Shown here: positions 33,040-46,800 of the stretch, piece after piece
How the letters are laid out: every line of letters begins with the position of its first letter
Position numbering within the stretch: the first letter of the stretch is position 1
Notes under the pieces: generated by a model
Seen by the model: only the letters and a program-made list of their open reading frames with translations
What the model was told of the DNA's origin: nothing
Database searches by the model: none
Made by a program: the position numbers and the translations under genes
Assembly (NCBI GenBank): GCA_002633005.1
Contig: NMRA01000015.1
Span: forward strand, 412,912-476,911
Length of the DNA: 64,000 nt
Direction: 5' to 3'
Origin: Phoronis australis
Taxonomy: Eukaryota; Phoronida; Phoronidae

Positions 33040-33887
33040 AGTGTACGTACCCTAAGTGAAATTCAGGAACATAAGTGGTGATTGCAAATGAAATTGCCTT
33101 TTAAATAAAAACAATATGTTTATTACCACCAAAGAAAAATAATTGGCTATACGCATAATATTACCATGAAACAGTGATTTAGTGCATGTACCAATTTTTG
33201 TAGTGCACGTACCCCGAAGTTAACTAATATCATGAAACTAAAATATTACTTGGTAAATGAGCAACATTGGTCACAGACAGTTTCCTCCCTTAAAAAATGT
33301 TAGGTTAAAAGGGTGTTTATTACAAATACTTTGTTTTGAGTGAAATGTTGACATTTGTAGTGTAGGTAGGCCTACTCTATATTTTAGTATGTGGCTATTT
33401 TCACTGCTTACACGTTCTCTTTCAATAGATTTGGTAAATGAACTAACTCTCAGTAGATTCAAAGTATTTAGTTATAAACCTGAGATGTCATTGATATGTA
33501 ATGTACGTACATTTGTAGTGTACGTACCTTCAACTTTTGTGCCATGAAATATTGCCTACACGTATTTATACATACTGCTGTTCTTGTGAACATTACTAGC
33601 ATATCCTAAATGCAACCCAGTCAGCCAAAAAACAAATAGACATTGTCCAATTTGTGGGAAACAGAATGCCGCACAGGAGTTAGCCAGCAACATCCTAGAA
33701 GACACGTCATGAGACAACTGATGTTACAAACACAGAATAGATGCTCTATCTCTCAAGACTACTTACTGCAAACCAACTAGTAGCGACAGCACAAAACTCG
33801 CGATCATCGGAGTCATTTGAAACTTAGTCAAAATTTGATGTTGATTGAGTGTACGTTATTACGTACCGGGTAGTGTATGTACCTCCG
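33040..33887 (+). repeat. Cluster of GTAGTGTACGTACC-like motifs
   Basis: Variants of GTAGTGTACGTACC occur at 33040, about 33181 (AGTGCATGTACC), 33200 (GTAGTGCACGTACC), 33358 (GTAGTGTAGGTAGG), 33499 (TAATGTACGTAC), 33515 (GTAGTGTACGTACC), 33849 (AGTGTACGTTATTACGTACC) and 33870 (GTAGTGTATGTACC). Three pairs are 16-21 bases apart. The intervening sequence is mostly dissimilar, so this is not a plain tandem array. Each core (GTACGTAC) is palindromic. It could be a binding-site cluster or a badly decayed repeat. Confidence 0.6.
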
Positions 33888-36800
33888 ACCAGTACCATTT
33901 ATTTACTGTTTACAAGTTGAATGCTGGACCTAGCATTGCTTTAAACTACAAACAGAGTACTGTTAGCCGGCTACGTTTTATTACGTAATATTGACATTTT
34001 AAAAACCCAATTCATTACCAAGACAACTTTTAAGAAACATATTTATGGAAAAATATTTTGTGATGAAAAACATCGCTTGTACAAATGAATGACAGGTGCC
34101 AATACCTTTTTAACTTTATAAAATCAAATTTCAAGCAATTTTCATTGATGTAATAGTCTTATGTAGACCATGGAAATACTGGAATAATGCAACTGCAAAA
34201 AAATCGAACAACCTAGGGATACAAACTAAAATTCCAATAATGTTCATCAATACTTATTTTTTCCCTGTTGCATGTCTCAATGCACTTGCAGGAATAATAA
34301 AACAACATTACGCTTCACATTACTTGTATTTTCACGAAGCTCATCCAAGTTGTTTCAAAAGAGCGACTACATACTTCAATACGGCCCGCAGAAAGAAATT
34401 TGTGCCTAATCAGGGGGCCAGAGTTTGTCGAAGTTGAGTTTGTCTGTTGAACTGGCACCTTTCTATGACCCTGTGGCGTGTGATTGCTTATTGTAAAATG
34501 AGGCGAGTATCTCAGGAAAAAATAGATAAAAACTAATACGGAATTGAGGTCTTCTTTTGGCCTACTTTATCCAACAGTTAACCTCAAAATTCCTACTTTC
34601 CTCACGCTTCTTGTTAATATCTCCATCCATCCCACGACGCTCTTTCATTTGAAAAAGTTTGAAAACCTAATATCAACACTTGTTTGTAATTAAAAGTGGT
34701 TTTTTATTATACTAGCAGGCGATGTGATTTTTTAAAAGTTAATTTTCTGTTACTCAGTCCTACTTTGCTTGTTTAATATCATAAACAATATTCAATGTCA
34801 GATGGAATGCCTCAGACGATATTTTCTTTAATAATGACGCAATGTACATGAACTCTAAATTTCAACATTTTTTTCATTTTTCAACAAATTCATTGTAAAA
34901 TACACGAAAATATACAACTTTAAAAAAAATAAAAAAATGAATGAGTTAACATCGTAAAAGATAATTGTCAGCCAATGTGCTCACGAAACCTATGTCTACT
35001 GCTCCTACAGATGAGCAGGGCCCCTTGACCAATTCTGTGTTAGATTGTCAAGAAGACAGTAAGCATGTCTGCTCATCAAGTGTTCTGCTTTTTGTTGTCA
35101 AAGGCCATATTTCGTCAATAATGTTGACACTCAAATGTACCCCAGTGAAGTCTACCTCTGTCAAATATAATGAGTTGGTGCCGTACGAACAGTTCTGTCG
35201 CAGTTTTCGTGAAAATAGAACATTGTCTGGGAAAGATAACTATATTGTACAGTAAAGATGTGCACATGAGAAACATAATTATGACTTTGCTCGAAAAAAC
35301 ACCTCCTAAGAAAAAACGTCCGAGTGGTTCATGAAGATGGCTGCCAAAAGATTTTGACTTGATCAAATTATCGCTGCGACTTTAACAAGTATGATTAACT
35401 ATCTAGCTCACCTTCATAGGTATTTAATACTTACCTACTTACACACCTTTCTTCTCCCTGTCCTATTGGTCACCTGCAGACATGTCTTGCAGTCTTCCAC
35501 AAGATTAAGCTATGGTATGACACAAATTTTCAAAAATTAAGACTTTCAAACATTGAACTCAGACTAAAGTTCATTAAACAGCCTTGTAGACTGGTATCAA
35601 AGTAATGCCTGGGCTCTTATACGACTTTGTGGCGTTCTCAACGCACTGTTGGCGAATAGTTCTAAAATGCAGCAAAAGAACAGCTAATTCTTCGTGGGCA
35701 CATCTGATATCATGTGGTTTCTGGTAATTCCAAATGGGGTATTTTTGGTGTCAAGTTAGAAGAAGCTGAAATTGATTTGATTTCATTTCATTTTACTAAG
35801 TGGAAACCCGTGCACATTTCCACAGACACGTAAACCACAAGCAGATAGTCCAGCCAACTCACAGGATTGAGTGGTAGTCAAGTGTTTTTCATTCAATTAT
35901 CACAGGTGATAATGACCGTCAGCTCAAGGTATGTCACGAATGCGATCGCGAGTCAAAACATCGACCATCACGTCATCAATTAAATTCCAATTATGCAACT
36001 ATTGTCGCAAGCAGCACTGATAGCGTGACCATCCGACCGCGATAATGCGATGACACTTGGGACTTGGGTTTGGGTTCAGAATTCACCTAATTCCGCCATC
36101 GTATCTGCGCCCTAACCAGCCAGCTAGCTATAGGAAGGGACGTCAAAATGCATTTAAACAATTTTGCACCAAGGCTATATGAGTCCAAGATTAATGCACA
36201 AATCGACTGCAAATCTACATTAACTCTTCCAAAGCCAAGTCTCTGTATCACTCAGTGCTTGATGAGGATACTTACATTATGAGGTGCAATGATTAAACAA
36301 CACTCTAAAAATTGTATTGTCTGTGGGTGTGGTCCGGTGTGTCGTGCAATGACACACATGTGTTGTTTTCTGGTGTATTCTAAAATTATGACATGGCAGG
36401 TAATTGGCAGGTAGAGTATTCAAGATCTGATTACGGGTGAAAACACGTTATCTACGGTCAATGAAGGGGTTTGCTTGAAATTCATACCCCCGCCGGCCTG
36501 GATAAGCCTTTAATACAGTACCTCGTCTCACTTCTTACATTTCGAATTGGCAGATCCTGAGTATATCTTGAATTTGAGACAATAACATCTCGACGACGGA
36601 CAGTTTGACGGCCATTGCGTCAATCCCAATTCACCAGGTTTAACGATCGACCGAACTTCTTTCCTATGTCGAAAAACTTGACTTTCATTCAGCATTTGGT
36701 AGGCCTATACTGATAAAACAGGGTAGTGTTCATTAACACTAGGACCTATGTCAGCCTCGTCCCAAGCCCCAAGATGATGGCGGTGATCGGTTTAGCCATT

Positions 36801-37238
36801 TGCGGCTTGGTCAGAGATACCTTCTTCGCAATGATTGGCAAAGGCAGATTTTAATTATTTTCACAGGAGTTGGAAGTTGCTGCCATTCATGAAACAGGAG
36901 GGACTGTAAGTTTTGGTTGTATAGAAATCTGTTTTCGAATCAAAATGCCATACATCGTCTTCACAATAATTTAGACCTAAATAACTGCAATATACCGTTA
37001 GTTTTCATTTTTAAGTTATACTGCAGGAAATTGCAGAGTTGATATCAAATTTTATATTACACGTCTGCAATTTCCGTAAAAATGCCCGCGTTACACTGCG
37101 ACACTCGAATTTCGCTGTATTTACCCACAGTGCTGTAAACATCCGTGAGGCACATTTGCTGCCTCGTTTTCGTGTCCATGGAGTTTCTCATGTTATTTGT
37201 TGTTGTCTGATTCTTTATACAATTTTTTTCTCGGTTGC
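33888..37238. other. No gene recognised
   Basis: Long AT-rich stretch without a supported exon, tRNA-like sequence or repeat end. The open frame at 34965-35255 lacks a domain or splice context. Confidence 0.35.
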
Positions 37239-37261
37239 ATCACAATATTCGTCCTTCCAGA

Positions 37262-37408
37262 GCCAACGTGGGCTGTGGGGTGCAACCCCGACTTGACGGA
37301 AAAAGTTCAAACTAGACAAATACCCGAGGATGCGTGATCTGGAATTCTTTGCCTTCCCGCGGACATCAATGAGAGACACGAAAATGTGCTTTATTTCCAA
37401 AACTAGGT
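37262..37408 (+). pseudogene. THAP-domain N-terminal exon (relic, copy 2)
   Basis: GGCTGTGGGGTGCAACCCCG gives WAVGCNP, matching CCAVGCNSN at 14.96 kb with the first Cys changed. A shift then gives KFKLDKYPRMRDLEFFAFP, parallel to DKLAKYLWMPDVNFFTFP there. The downstream ATCAATGAGA and TTTCCAAAA phrases also match. The frame shift between the two halves and the lost cysteine show it is broken. Confidence 0.5.
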
Positions 37409-40400
37409 AATGTGCTTTCTTATTGCTGGGACAAAAGAGAGTTCTATCGTCGTGTAATACGAGACGGTCCTATTCTGACACTCCTTACCAAGCCTCCGAT
37501 CAAATGGCTACACTCGACCAACGCCATCGTGAGGTTTGGGGCCGAGGCTGGGACCTACGCTAGAACATCCCTCAAAATGAGAATTCACGAGATAGCGTGA
37601 GATATTGCCAAATCGCAATGAGGCTCATAGTCTTCTTTACAACAGCTAAGTTTGTGTAGACGGCCGGAAGCAAAATAATGATGATAAAAAGACCGGCGGA
37701 AATGGGTGCGGGTGGACCCTGGAAATCAAAATATATATTGTTCGTAAATAAAATAAAATAAATTTCTAAGATTGCTCGCGACCGGACGAGGGTTATAACA
37801 GTGGTGACCATCACCGTTTTGGCGCAAGTAGATTTTCATCATTTTCCACAACAACTATGGCACTCGTCAACGACCAAGCTCGAAGATGAGAGACGACTAT
37901 CCGGTGTTAGCAGGTTTAGTCATTACAAGGATAATTTCAGGAGTGCGCCGCGCGTCATTAACACAGAAAAAAAATCATTGACGCACTCAGGTCAACCGAC
38001 CCACTATAACTGTCACAAATAATTCGCCTGAATTTTTCTTGATTAATACGCATTGTGTCCAGAATCTGACATAACTACATGCACAGTAGCTCATCAAATC
38101 AACAATTTTAGCATATTGCGAAAATGCAGATTCCAAGTGTGAACATGCAGTTAGTCATTCAGAGTGATCACTAATCTCGTAACGAACTGAGGGTAGCAGA
38201 CGAAATTATGCATATTTTAATGCCATTCGCCAAAACCAAATCGAAATCAGACTTTCGACTAACATAGCCCACATGTCTTAAAGATTTGAGGCCATGTGGG
38301 TCTATTGGCTCATATGCTCCTTTTAATCACTACAACAGAACTAGACTTGTACCAAGCTCACTAACTTGAGTGAGCCGGTTCAAGTTTCCCAGGGGCATCT
38401 ATCATGCAAAGAATGGTTGTTTTATGTTTAGATTTGCGATTGCGTGTTAAATAAACATTTTAAGTAACCAGGAACGAACTTTTAATACATTATTTTACGG
38501 GCAGGTGACCTTCTGAAAATATTATTAAGAACAATAACACAGCATAATTTTACATTTCTGGGATTTTTTGGCTAAAATCTTTATTTGGCCCTTTAACAGT
38601 TTTGAAATAAATTAAAATGAGTGTGTTAAAGCATATGTAATGGGCAAGTCTTCCAGTAGCTGATAAAATGAAATGAGATGTGCATTCACTGGCAATTAAA
38701 ATTTATTGGAAATACTTTAATGATTCGTGTCACTATTTGAAGGTCGATATTATTATTTCACAACATGGCGGTGGTAAGATGGTGTTAAGAATTTGGTAAC
38801 GTGAGCATGACTTGGTTGTTATCGAGCTCACAGATGTCTTGGCTATTTATCAAAACCGTAGCCATGATAATCGGATTATCTCACCTGAGTATTTCCTGTT
38901 TCTACGTCATCATTACGATTATGCTTCCAGTAGCATCAGTAGACTGTTTGCTTTTACCAAATATCCGCTTCACTTGGCAGCATAACACGTGCAAACAACA
39001 CACCCTCTCATTTCTCAGATTCTTTTTATTAATTTCAAGATACCCCAATTCTTCACCTATTTAAAAGTCAACACAAAATAGCGCACTTTGATTTTTTTCT
39101 CAGCTTTCTAGGAAAAATAAAGATAAAGAAATGCAAGATTATGAAGAGCTTGACTGAGTAGATATCCAGCAACAACGGTTGGTGACGTCATAAACCTATG
39201 TAATAGCAGACTGAATCCGTTCTTCAAAATTTTAAATTGTTTTGATTGCAAGTTTTTCGCAGAGATTAAGTTAAAATGATTATGTTATTGCAAATAGTAT
39301 TTTTGTGTGGCATGTGACGTGTATGTAACTGTATCTTTAAAGTACATTTTAACTACATTGAAAATTAACACATTTAAAACTTGTCCCTAAAGCTTCCTTA
39401 AACGTCACAATAAATTGTTAGATTAACACTGTTGTAGGCCTACACTTTGGCTTCGCTTGCAAGCTTTCTTGAAAAGTGACTTTCGATGTTAGTCGCGTGT
39501 TTTTCACAACGGCACATACGCCTAAATTCAAATGCACAGCTTTTCGGACAAGCTCATGAATCTCAAAGTGCAAATGCGCAATGAATGTTCTTGTTTAAAA
39601 ATCCCAAAAGGTGTCTCGCTAAGAAGGAAGAAGATTCATCCTGAACAGTTTCAATTTTTAAGCACTTTTTAAACGTGAGGAATTTTCTCTTACAACTTGT
39701 GTGACTCTTATACAGTAACACAAGCCATTTCAGTAGACACTCTGACTTCCTTTAATTTTGAATTAAATTGTCAAAAGAAAAAAATCCGAAACAACGCGAG
39801 TAAACATTTTTAGTTTTGCCACGGCGTCCTCGAGGAGTTCTACTCGATTGTATTGTCCGCGAAGAACCTTACCGGATGTATAATAGGCGCCATTTGTGGA
39901 ATGTCTTGCACAAAAAGTTTCTCTTAAAACTCTTCGGTTTGCAGTTGGGGAAATTGACGTGTAAAAGCGAGCACTGTCTCACTTTAAAACAGAATGGTCT
40001 CTCAGGCTTCTAAAAATTGTGATATATTTCCGTCAACAAATAACTTTTAAAACTTTCAACACCCGATGTGAATAGTGTATTTGCTTCTCTTGGCAGGTCC
40101 ATGTTTTATTTTGCCTGCAGCCAACCCATTGCATTGTAGATTTTGAGTAAGACGCTGAACAGCACTGAAACGTTTTAGAGTACTTTTGATCCGAACCGTC
40201 ACTAAACAGTAGCCTCTTACTCTGTTGAACAGCTACATCGGCCTGTTTATTACCTAATCGGAGCCGACTTTGTGACACAATAAGCGTGAACCACACGATT
40301 TTACTTACAGCTTGTGCCAGCCATTATCCAGCATTATGTTAATAGTAATCCACTCTGTGTATTAACGTTGAGAACACTAATACTGTTCACAACACATTAA

Positions 40401-40774
40401 TTTCTGCCATTGAACCTTCACGGAGGGCATTTTCGCTTCGTGTTCGCCGACAATGTCGGCTTATCGTCTACTAGTGACTGTTATCTTTGAGCGTTGGTAT
40501 AAACATTGCACGCCAAGGTAAATTCATACAGATTGGCTTCAGACAAGTGAACCGGCAAGACCCGTGAGAAGCACAGAGAATCTTTGTTTTGATTCACTGT
40601 GTTTTGTGATAGTGTTTGGATGGAGCAACCTTTACGCTTTTGTGGTTTTCAATGTGATCGCAGTTAGTCAAACGTGGACTGTGTTTGTACAATCAAAGTG
40701 CCGAGAGTGGAGAACTGTTGCGGAAGGGTGCATTGTTTTGCTTCTATCGAGTGCCATTATAAAAATCGTACGCT
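37409..40774. other. No further gene recognised; upstream region of the GTPase gene
   Basis: 37397-37500 continues the THAP-related repeat. The rest has no supported exon. Bases 40400-40774 directly precede the GTPase start codon, are richer in CG dinucleotides and presumably include its promoter and 5' untranslated region. An in-frame stop at 40760-40762 precedes the chosen ATG. Confidence 0.4.
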
Positions 40775-40880
40775 ATGCCAACGATGTCTTCACCTATCCG
40801 GAAACTTTCGACGGCAATGAACAGTAAACCACGTCCGATTCGCGTTCTCCTGCTCGGACAATCAGCTGTTGGAAAAACAG
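40775..40880 (+). CDS. GTPase exon 1
   Basis: Start codon to CAG|GTAAGG donor, 106 bp, 35 codons plus one base. It encodes MPTMSSPIRKLS, a short basic leader and the whole P-loop. Confidence 0.87.
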
Positions 40881-43800
40881 GTAAGGCGATTAGTTTTCTT
40901 TGTCCTCAATCATCCAGGTAAAGTGATGAAAATTCTGTCTCAGTTCATTTGCAGATTATATGCTCATCATTGCAGCCAATGCACAGAAGCCAGCGTTGCC
41001 GGTGGTTCGTTGTCGAGGTCATTGTCTTCACACAATTTCACACAAATTCGGCACCGGTTTAGCCGATCCGCTGGTTTAGAAGTTAGAACCCTTATCAGTC
41101 AAAGGAATTTTAAAAAATGACTTATCGGTTTTTTACTTCATGGTATTTACCTTCTAGACAAATTCCTACCCTGCTTTTAATGAGCCAAGCTCGAGTGCTT
41201 ACTTCTAGACAATATTTTCTGTTTTACCTCCTAGAAATTTGGCAAAAGCATCCGAAATCTACTCAACATGCTTATAGAAAAGTAATACACTTCAATTCTT
41301 TCGAACACAAGGTTGTGTGAAATATTACAAATTTGTATTTTTTATGTGGCACTCTTTTACCACCTAATGGAGCCTGAGTCAGGGCTGCACGTCTAAATTG
41401 AAACTGTCTCGAGATGTTAGTACTAAGTTTTCAGCGGACTTTCCACCAACCGAACCGCTGCTCATAATTTGATTTTAAGCTGTTATTTTATTAACACCTT
41501 AACAATGTACAGCAGTAGCAAAGAATTTTATTGCTGGGTGGGCAAATGAGGGGTTTTTGACATATTACGCAAGTTGTTTTGCATTGCACAAAACAGTACT
41601 GTGTATTCATTTTGAAAACCAACTAAGTCTGCTTTAACAGAAAACACCACCTAGAAACGTACAATATTGTACAATCGTCTGACATCGAATTAAATATTCT
41701 TCTGTCAATTAGCATTTTGTTGACACAAATGAAGACTTACTGATTGACAAAGGCCTCAGAGTAATTCAGGCAGACCTGTCGTCTTATCGAACTAATCACG
41801 AACGAGTCACTTCATACAAAAGCATTTTAACTCGACTCGTCATTCGGATCTTAGCTCATTGTTCGGATTTAATGCCACTTCTGAGTATATTTAACGTCTA
41901 CGAAACGTATTATAGGCTAACTTAACAACACGTTATCTTGGTTATGTTCTTGTTATGGGTTTGTGTGTTTACGAACCTGAATTCTTGGTAAACTATTGTG
42001 TTCAGGTATTCGTATATAAAGCACTTCGGCAACGTATCGTGGGACTCAAAAAAAAAACGAGAGAACACCCATATTTCTGTGCAAGACCAGGGGAGTGGGC
42101 GGATATCCCAGAGGGGACAGCGTGCCCTATTTTCGGAAGACACAAAGTTCGTTTACTCTCGAGTTTTTATCGATTAGAAACTTATGGGAATTTTATTGAT
42201 TGCCTGGAATTTTCCGAAACTACATTTTCATAAACCTTAATGATGATATGCAATCTACATGTGACAACTAATCCAGACAACATCACCTCATACAAATATG
42301 ACGAATGTTGTGACCACGTCATACTTTCGCTTGCATTCTTTGCATTGCACACATACTATTAAGCCCCTGTATAGAACAAGGTGTTTTCTGGCATACCACA
42401 TATCGCACTTAATGGTCATAAATCATGCAGTCGAAATCTTCGGGGATTCAACAACCTAATAAAATCGAGGGTCATATAATGCAGCCTTAGTAATTAAATT
42501 ATGTAAAGATTCGCGTGATAACATCGATTAAGGTCAAGAATAGGGCATCTCACATTTCCCAAAATCAAGTGACCGGTTCTTTTGTCTAATTCATTTTTCA
42601 AAATGCAACATTACGATAAAGCAACTTTATTCACAGACGTATGTTCTCTTTCAACGCAACGCAATCAGTTTTTGGTTGAAATGGAAATTGGTTACGATAA
42701 AACGCCTGGAATATTCCCCCAACAGCCATATTGCATCCAAGAGCCACATTGCTTCAACGGATGAAATTAACACGCCGTGTTAAGCTACTGGTTGTTTTTC
42801 TCAGACCCAGAAATCCTTTCTAGTCTGACCAAGGAATACCACTGACGTGGCTCATTTCTAGTCTGACTAAGAAACATCACGTGGCCCATTTCATAACAGT
42901 GGTCTAAAATCACTGTAGTTTTTGACAGACAGTCGGGTTTATCATTGTATATAACGCGTAGCATGTATTTTGATATATAAGAGAAATCTCAATGGTGAGC
43001 TTTTTATAACTGTAATGATGAACTCCGTGTCTCTTCTTTGCCTATCCACTTGTTGTAGCCATACACCTTGCCATTGGCCACGTCACTCACATTTCTCGAC
43101 ATTTCCTCGGGGGAATTTTCGAGAGATAGGATCTAAGAGCAAAATTCTTGCTTTTAAGCGTTGAAAATCATCATTTTCTCAGCTGCGGGAACTGTCACTC
43201 AAGTGTTTAGTTTAACGGGGTTGTGTGAAGGAAGCACTCAGAACAATTTCAAACTAATTTTTCGCATCACTACTTCGACGACCAAACTAAATAGGTAGTG
43301 AGAGGCTCTGTTCAACAAGGCTATTATTTACTACGTGTTGGTTTCAGTTTTCATTATTTGAAGGCAGTTCCGTGTAAAATCATTTCATGCGCATAGACTT
43401 ATTGATCAAATTTAAAACTGTGAACATGAAATGACGACAAAATACTCGAACTAGCTGTACGCCAAACATTGTAGGCCGATCCGATGAAGAGTTCTCGCTA
43501 AAGGTGCTACACAATCGTACGCACGAACATCAAATTATCCGCACGACCCACTGAATTACCCGCATGATTTTTTGCTCGCCAAAATGCGTATATTACACTG
43601 TGCCCTTGCGCACGGAAAGATGATCAAGATATTGACTTCGATGTACGAGCTTTATTCTTTAGTTTGCGTATAACGGCTGTTGCTTCGTATGCACTAGGCA
43701 GCGTTGCAAGCGGTTTCCCTAAATAAATACACGAACTGAAATGAAATTGAAGAAATGTCACGCTAAATTCGTTATCTTTTAACTATTAACGAGAATAATC

Positions 43801-46800
43801 CGATTGTCAATTTCGGGTACGATAAATGGGTATTCGATTAATCCTCTCATAAACTGCCACTCCGCATGTGATCTCCACAGAGTGGTATCCCGGACGACTT
43901 AGGTCCTTCGTGCTATTTCGTACCTGCTGCTGAAGGAGTGTGAAGTTCAAAATAGCACCATGATCGGCGGTTGATTAATGAAAAATGAGACCTCCATTGC
44001 AAATTGATGACCGTAGCCGACAGGTGGTGATAATCTAGCACTGGCTTCCAGGGGCGTAAAAGAAGTTATTACAACACGCCCGTTTGTCACAGCATTAAAA
44101 ACAACAAATATAAAGGATTTGATTTCATTGACTATGGATTCAAAGCTGTTTTGCTGGTCTTCATTGAGGTCCTATTTTCATGTTGTTTTTTATTGTTTAT
44201 TACGAAAATTACGATGTACAATATTAATAGTTAAGCCTAGAAAGCGCCAACATGCGTTTTATCAGGCAAACCTTGAACAACTACATCTCTGTCTCCACAC
44301 TTGTATTTCGTCTTCCGCCCGACTTTGTACGCATACCGTCGGCAGTTGAATTACTGAAAGAACACTTCAGCAGTTGTATGCGAAGTCGCACACCGGCGAA
44401 AAACAGTTGACAGTGGATAAAGTTGATGTACCCGAGTTCGGGCGAACAGGGCAGTTAAAATTCAAATTGAACCGATGCTGTTATTCGTTTTTTGGTCCGG
44501 ATTAAAAGAATCCCAAACCTTGCAGTCTCTAACAATAATGGCGGATCTTGTTATTAGAGAATGGTAGAACACTTGTCTTTGGGGATTTTTGTTTCCTGGT
44601 TAAAGATCTCTTACTTGGGAAAAGCTGGTGCAGCAACTGAATATAGACTCACATTCGCGTCCCGAAGTAACTACTTCTGGGAATCAACAAATTTCATGAT
44701 CATGCACAAGTTTACCTTTCCACGGTTCCCATGTTGTGCACTGGATGCCGCTGTTTACGTAACGTCATCCTAGTCATAGATACCACTGTGATGACCTTCA
44801 TATGACCTTCACGGCACGAGGCCTCTTGTTTGCATCATATCTTAGTATATTTTTTGGGTCAGACACGAACTCAAAATTTAACTCCACAACAGCGGCTGAT
44901 TAGAGAATGGTAACTGGACAACCCGGCGGACTGGGAGTTATTTGTTATAAGCACCAAAAACAAGACGATTGATTAAAGCCAACGCCACGTTTATACTTCA
45001 GGCTGACACAGACAATTTGTAAGCGGACGTGGTAACGGGAAGTGTTGGTGCTTGCATTGTGATAATTAACAGCGTAACGAAAAATCGTATCGTAATTCAA
45101 GCATATGTCCCATCGATGGAGTTTTTCTTTTGAGACAGTTGCACAATAACTGGTTTCCAGCTTAGAACAATCATCATCCACTATTTATGTCATGGTGACA
45201 CATGCACAACAAGCTAGATGAGTCATCGTCCACTAGATGGTGGTGACACATGCACAAGACGAGTCATCGTCCACTAGATGGTGGTGATCGACACATGCAC
45301 AAGACGAGTCATCGTCCACTAGATGGTGGTGACACATGCACAAGGCGAGTCATCGTCCACTAGATGGTGGTGGCACATGCACAACAACTGAAGACGAGTC
45401 ATCGTCGACATGCACAGCAAGACGAGTCATCGTCCACTAGATGGTGGTGACACATGCACAAGACGAAAGAATTGGCACAATCACCTTCTGCCGTCTGATT
45501 TCTTGGAAAGTATTTCACTTGTAGTTTCCCAAAAAATTTGGAATATTTTTAATTTTTGTGTCACCAGTGACCTAATATGACCTTGCCGAGGAAATTTCCG
45601 TTACATGTATGAAAATGGCAACCAGGACCTCTGATCCCGGGGAAATTCTCACCCGAACCAAACGAGTGACAGCTGGTTACTGAGATCCAAAGTTTTATGA
45701 GATGTAGTTACCCAGTCTGAACACAAAACATCTATGCAAACATTGTAATATAGTGTAACTTTTCATTCAGTGTACGTAACCTGTTAATCGGGTATCATAT
45801 ATACCTTTGACACGAGTTATTTATTAACAACAGAAGTAGTACATGTAGCAATAGGATCATTTATTTCGGTAAAACATAAATATGACGCTAGATCAAATAA
45901 TTTTATATTAATGATGTTGATGTCACACTTCTGCCAGCCAGTTTGAAGCCGTTAACTGGTTGGGTTCAGAGGTCAACTGGCTGCTGTCACTTGCGCAAAG
46001 CTTGAAAGCTCAAAATGACATGAATTTAGCTGAACATCGACAGCAGTGTCGAGTTCAATAACTGTTTCGCGACGAGAAAAACATAGCCAAAAAAAACGCG
46101 CTCTCATTGAAAATACACAACGATGTCTCGCGGAATCTCACGAGACCTCGCTTTTCTAGTGGCGCTGAACGCTGTCCAGGTTTCCACCAAAGACGCTAAC
46201 GGTCTCTGTTTCCACCCTCCCTGGTCCACAGTGTGGTCGCATGGCACCTATGACTCGTGCTGCCATCTGGTGGTGTTAGGGAATACTTGGTGGGTAGCAA
46301 GGGCAACCAGGGGGGCAAAAGGGGGGGGGGGGGGTTGGCGAGGTACTTACAAGGTCGGGGGCATATACGACTCAGATGGTTGATTGATTTTTTACGGCTA
46401 GATTGCCCTTGAAAGCTAAAGATACCAGTTTTCCAGGTAGATTCTCAATGAAAGAGTCCACTTTCACAATGGATGTCGTAAGCTATTGTTTAACTTGCGA
46501 GATCTATGCAACAGGCGTAAGCGCGTCGCATGGTTATCATCTACGGGGTACTACCATTGTTTTCCTTTGTTGAGTCTTTGTTGGATATAACAATGCAGGT
46601 AGCACGGATATCGTAGCTTGCATGGGCGTACATCAGCCGGTTACCGATAAATGCTTTCCATCATCTTTATTGTAAGAAAGAAAAACAAAGTGAACAATGG
46701 ATTACGCCTATCTACCGGTCTCTATGCGACGAGCTTGCGACCTAGTTTCCCGTGGGTTTACAAAAGGTCTCATGTTGTGTTAAAATAATATAGTTGGATG

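Noticed and set aside
40564-40827. 87-codon plus-strand frame upstream of and overlapping GTPase exon 1
   Set aside because: It overlaps the exon in a different frame; the exon frame carries the P-loop and spliced continuation.
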